The position numbers were made by a program, and so were the translations under genes. A stretch of 5,580 nucleotides of DNA from Actinomycetota bacterium (lineage in GTDB: Bacteria; Actinomycetota; Geothermincolia; Fen-727; Anoxymicrobiaceae), in contig JAHIPE010000217.1 of assembly GCA_018894655.1 (NCBI GenBank), positions 1 through 5,580 on the forward strand, read 5' to 3'. Numbering within the stretch: position 1 is the first letter of the stretch; each line of letters begins with the position of its first letter. The notes under the pieces are model-generated. The model saw nothing but the letters and a program-made list of their open reading frames with translations. It had not been told where the DNA came from and did not search any database. This document shows positions 4,708 through 5,580 of the stretch, one piece after another.

Positions 4708-5370
4708 ATGGAGATCGAGGTACTCGAGGGAGTGTTCGACGCCAACGAGATAATCGCCGGGAAGAACCGGGCGATACTCGATGGCTGCGGCGCGTTCATG
4801 GTCAACGTCATGGCCAGCCCCGGCGCGGGCAAGACCAGCGTTATCTTGAAGACGCTCGAGGGTGTCGCTGGCGGGCTGTCCTGCGCCGTTGTGGAGGGAG
4901 ATATCGCCGGCAAGGTCGACTCCGAGCGCGTCGCCGAGACGGGGGTGCCCGCCATCCAGATAAACACCGGCGGCTCGTGCCACCTGGAGGCCAGGCAGGT
5001 CAACACCGCGCTGGAGCGCCTTGACCTGGAGGGCGTTGACCTGGTCCTGGTGGAGAACGTCGGCAACCTTGTCTGCCCCGCCGAGTTCCGGCTGGGGGAG
5101 GACTGCAAGGTGATGATACTGAGCGTTGCCGAGGGGCACGACAAGCCGCTCAAGTACCCGCTCATGTTCTCCGAGAGCGACGTGCTGCTGGTGAACAAGA
5201 TCGACCTCCTGCCGTATACAGACTTCGACGTCGACGGCCTGAAGGATACCGTCCGCAGGATGAACCCGCGGGTTCGGATATTCGAGATGTCGTGCCGGAC
5301 CGGCGAGGGCATCGACCGATGGGTGGACTGGTTGAAGGAGCGGGTGGAGAAGAGGGCGGAAGGCACTTGA
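4708..5370 (+). CDS. hypB: Hydrogenase nickel-incorporation GTPase HypB
   Basis: HypB is a SIMIBI-class GTPase that couples GTP hydrolysis to nickel transfer with HypA during NiFe-hydrogenase maturation in the cytosol. The 220 residues contain the P-loop ASPGAGKTS (36-44), VVEGDIAGKVD (61-71), INTGGSCHLEAR (85-96) with the metal-binding Cys91-His92 pair at the dimer interface, ENVGNLVCPAEF (116-127) with Cys123, SVAEGHDKPLKYPLMF (139-154), and the guanine-specificity motif NKID (163-166). It ends in SCRTGEGIDRWVDWL. The N-terminus lacks both the histidine-rich nickel-storage stretch and the CxxCGC motif of some HypBs, so only the G-domain metal site is present. ATG 4708 is preferred over ATG 4702 from ribosome-site spacing; the choice changes two residues. 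It is close behind hypA (10 bases) and its stop overlaps a possible TTG start of the next gene. Confidence 0.95.
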   Translation: MEIEVLEGVFDANEIIAGKNRAILDGCGAFMVNVMASPGAGKTSVILKTLEGVAGGLSCAVVEGDIAGKVDSERVAETGVPAIQINTGGSCHLEARQVNTALERLDLEGVDLVLVENVGNLVCPAEFRLGEDCKVMILSVAEGHDKPLKYPLMFSESDVLLVNKIDLLPYTDFDVDGLKDTVRRMNPRVRIFEMSCRTGEGIDRWVDWLKERVEKRAEGT

Positions 5371-5580
5371 GCCCGAGAGGAAGGTGGAGGATTGAACAGG
5401 TTATCATGGCGGTCGTGTCCCTGGCGCTGGGGGCCGCGTGGCTAAGTGCCCCGTTCCATAAATACGGTGTCGTATCGAGAGCGCCGAGGCGCCGCTCATG
5501 CAAGGCGCGCGACCGAGCTGTACTCCGTGAGTACCGCGAGGGAGCGGAACGCAGCAGGTGCGGATGCATCGACGTTCGAA
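5367..5580 (+). CDS. Hypothetical membrane protein, N-terminal part; 3' end outside the window
   Basis: A frame open to the window edge can start at TTG 5367, overlapping the hypB stop by four bases, with GGAAGG (5358-5363) just upstream. It encodes an arginine-rich N-terminus (SPRGRWR, residues 2-8) and then one clear hydrophobic stretch, about 12-28 (VIMAVVSLALGAAWLSA). This is the charge pattern of an N-in membrane anchor. ATG 5406 is an alternative start but would cut into the hydrophobic segment and lies 15 bases from the nearest good ribosome site (GGTGGAGG, 5383-5390). After about residue 35 the translation becomes very rich in Arg and Cys and its codons look less typical, so the frame may be wrong there. 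I do not recognise the family. Its place after hypAB does not by itself suggest a hydrogenase role; it does not look like HypF, HypC, HypD or HypE. Confidence 0.35.
   Translation, partial: MSPRGRWRIEQVIMAVVSLALGAAWLSAPFHKYGVVSRAPRRRSCKARDRAVLREYREGAERSRCGCIDVR

Noticed and set aside
4365..5366. A 333-codon open frame on the minus strand, opposite hypA and hypB
   Set aside because: It is antisense to two unmistakable genes, its translation is Ser/Arg/Pro-rich with no recognisable motif, and long antisense frames are expected in GC-rich coding DNA.
1..5580. CRISPR arrays, tRNA or rRNA genes, toxin-antitoxin pairs or defence genes other than TnpB
   Set aside because: No regularly spaced repeats, no tRNA-like cloverleaf or conserved rRNA segment, and no small gene pairs were seen in reading the sequence.

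Overview
This is a GC-rich (roughly 60% by eye) bacterial window in which every supported gene lies on the + strand. It reads, in order: the tail of an IS200/IS605-type TnpB element (1 to about 368), pcm (388-1062), a polyprenol-phosphate mannosyltransferase (1142-1876), an ADP-forming acyl-CoA synthetase alpha subunit (1914-3410), uppP (3447-4262), hypA (4356-4697), hypB (4708-5370), and the start of an apparent membrane protein that leaves the window (5367 onward). Gaps are short (about 80, 37, 36, 93 and 10 bases, then a 4-base overlap), so this could be one or more operons. The two largest gaps, before the mannosyltransferase and before hypA, are the natural places to look for internal promoters.

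The host looks like a bacterium: there are Shine-Dalgarno sites, GTG and TTG starts, and UppP for lipid-carrier recycling. An anaerobic, hydrogen-metabolising lifestyle is suggested by hypA/hypB (NiFe-hydrogenase nickel insertion) together with an NDP-forming acyl-CoA synthetase subunit, an enzyme type common in anaerobes that make ATP from acyl-CoA. AUA isoleucine codons are unusually frequent for such GC-rich DNA (8 of 11 in pcm). A deep-branching anaerobic actinobacterial lineage would fit, but this is inference and the window has no phylogenetic marker.

Functionally the genes fall into small themes. The mannosyltransferase and UppP both work on polyprenyl-phosphate lipid carriers at the cytoplasmic membrane. 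Pcm repairs isoaspartyl damage in proteins. The acyl-CoA synthetase alpha subunit lacks its ATP-grasp beta partner here. HypA and HypB are a tightly coupled pair that deliver nickel. The TnpB tail at the left edge carries a typical right-end hairpin and ends about 20 bases before pcm.

I found no strong case for a previously undescribed system. The observations most worth checking are hairpins with 10-base loops that span the stop codons at both ends of the acyl-CoA synthetase gene region, the TnpB right end (possible omega-RNA with its guide reading into the pcm leader), the solitary alpha subunit, and a possible frameshift in the last, partial gene. No tRNA, rRNA or CRISPR array is visible.
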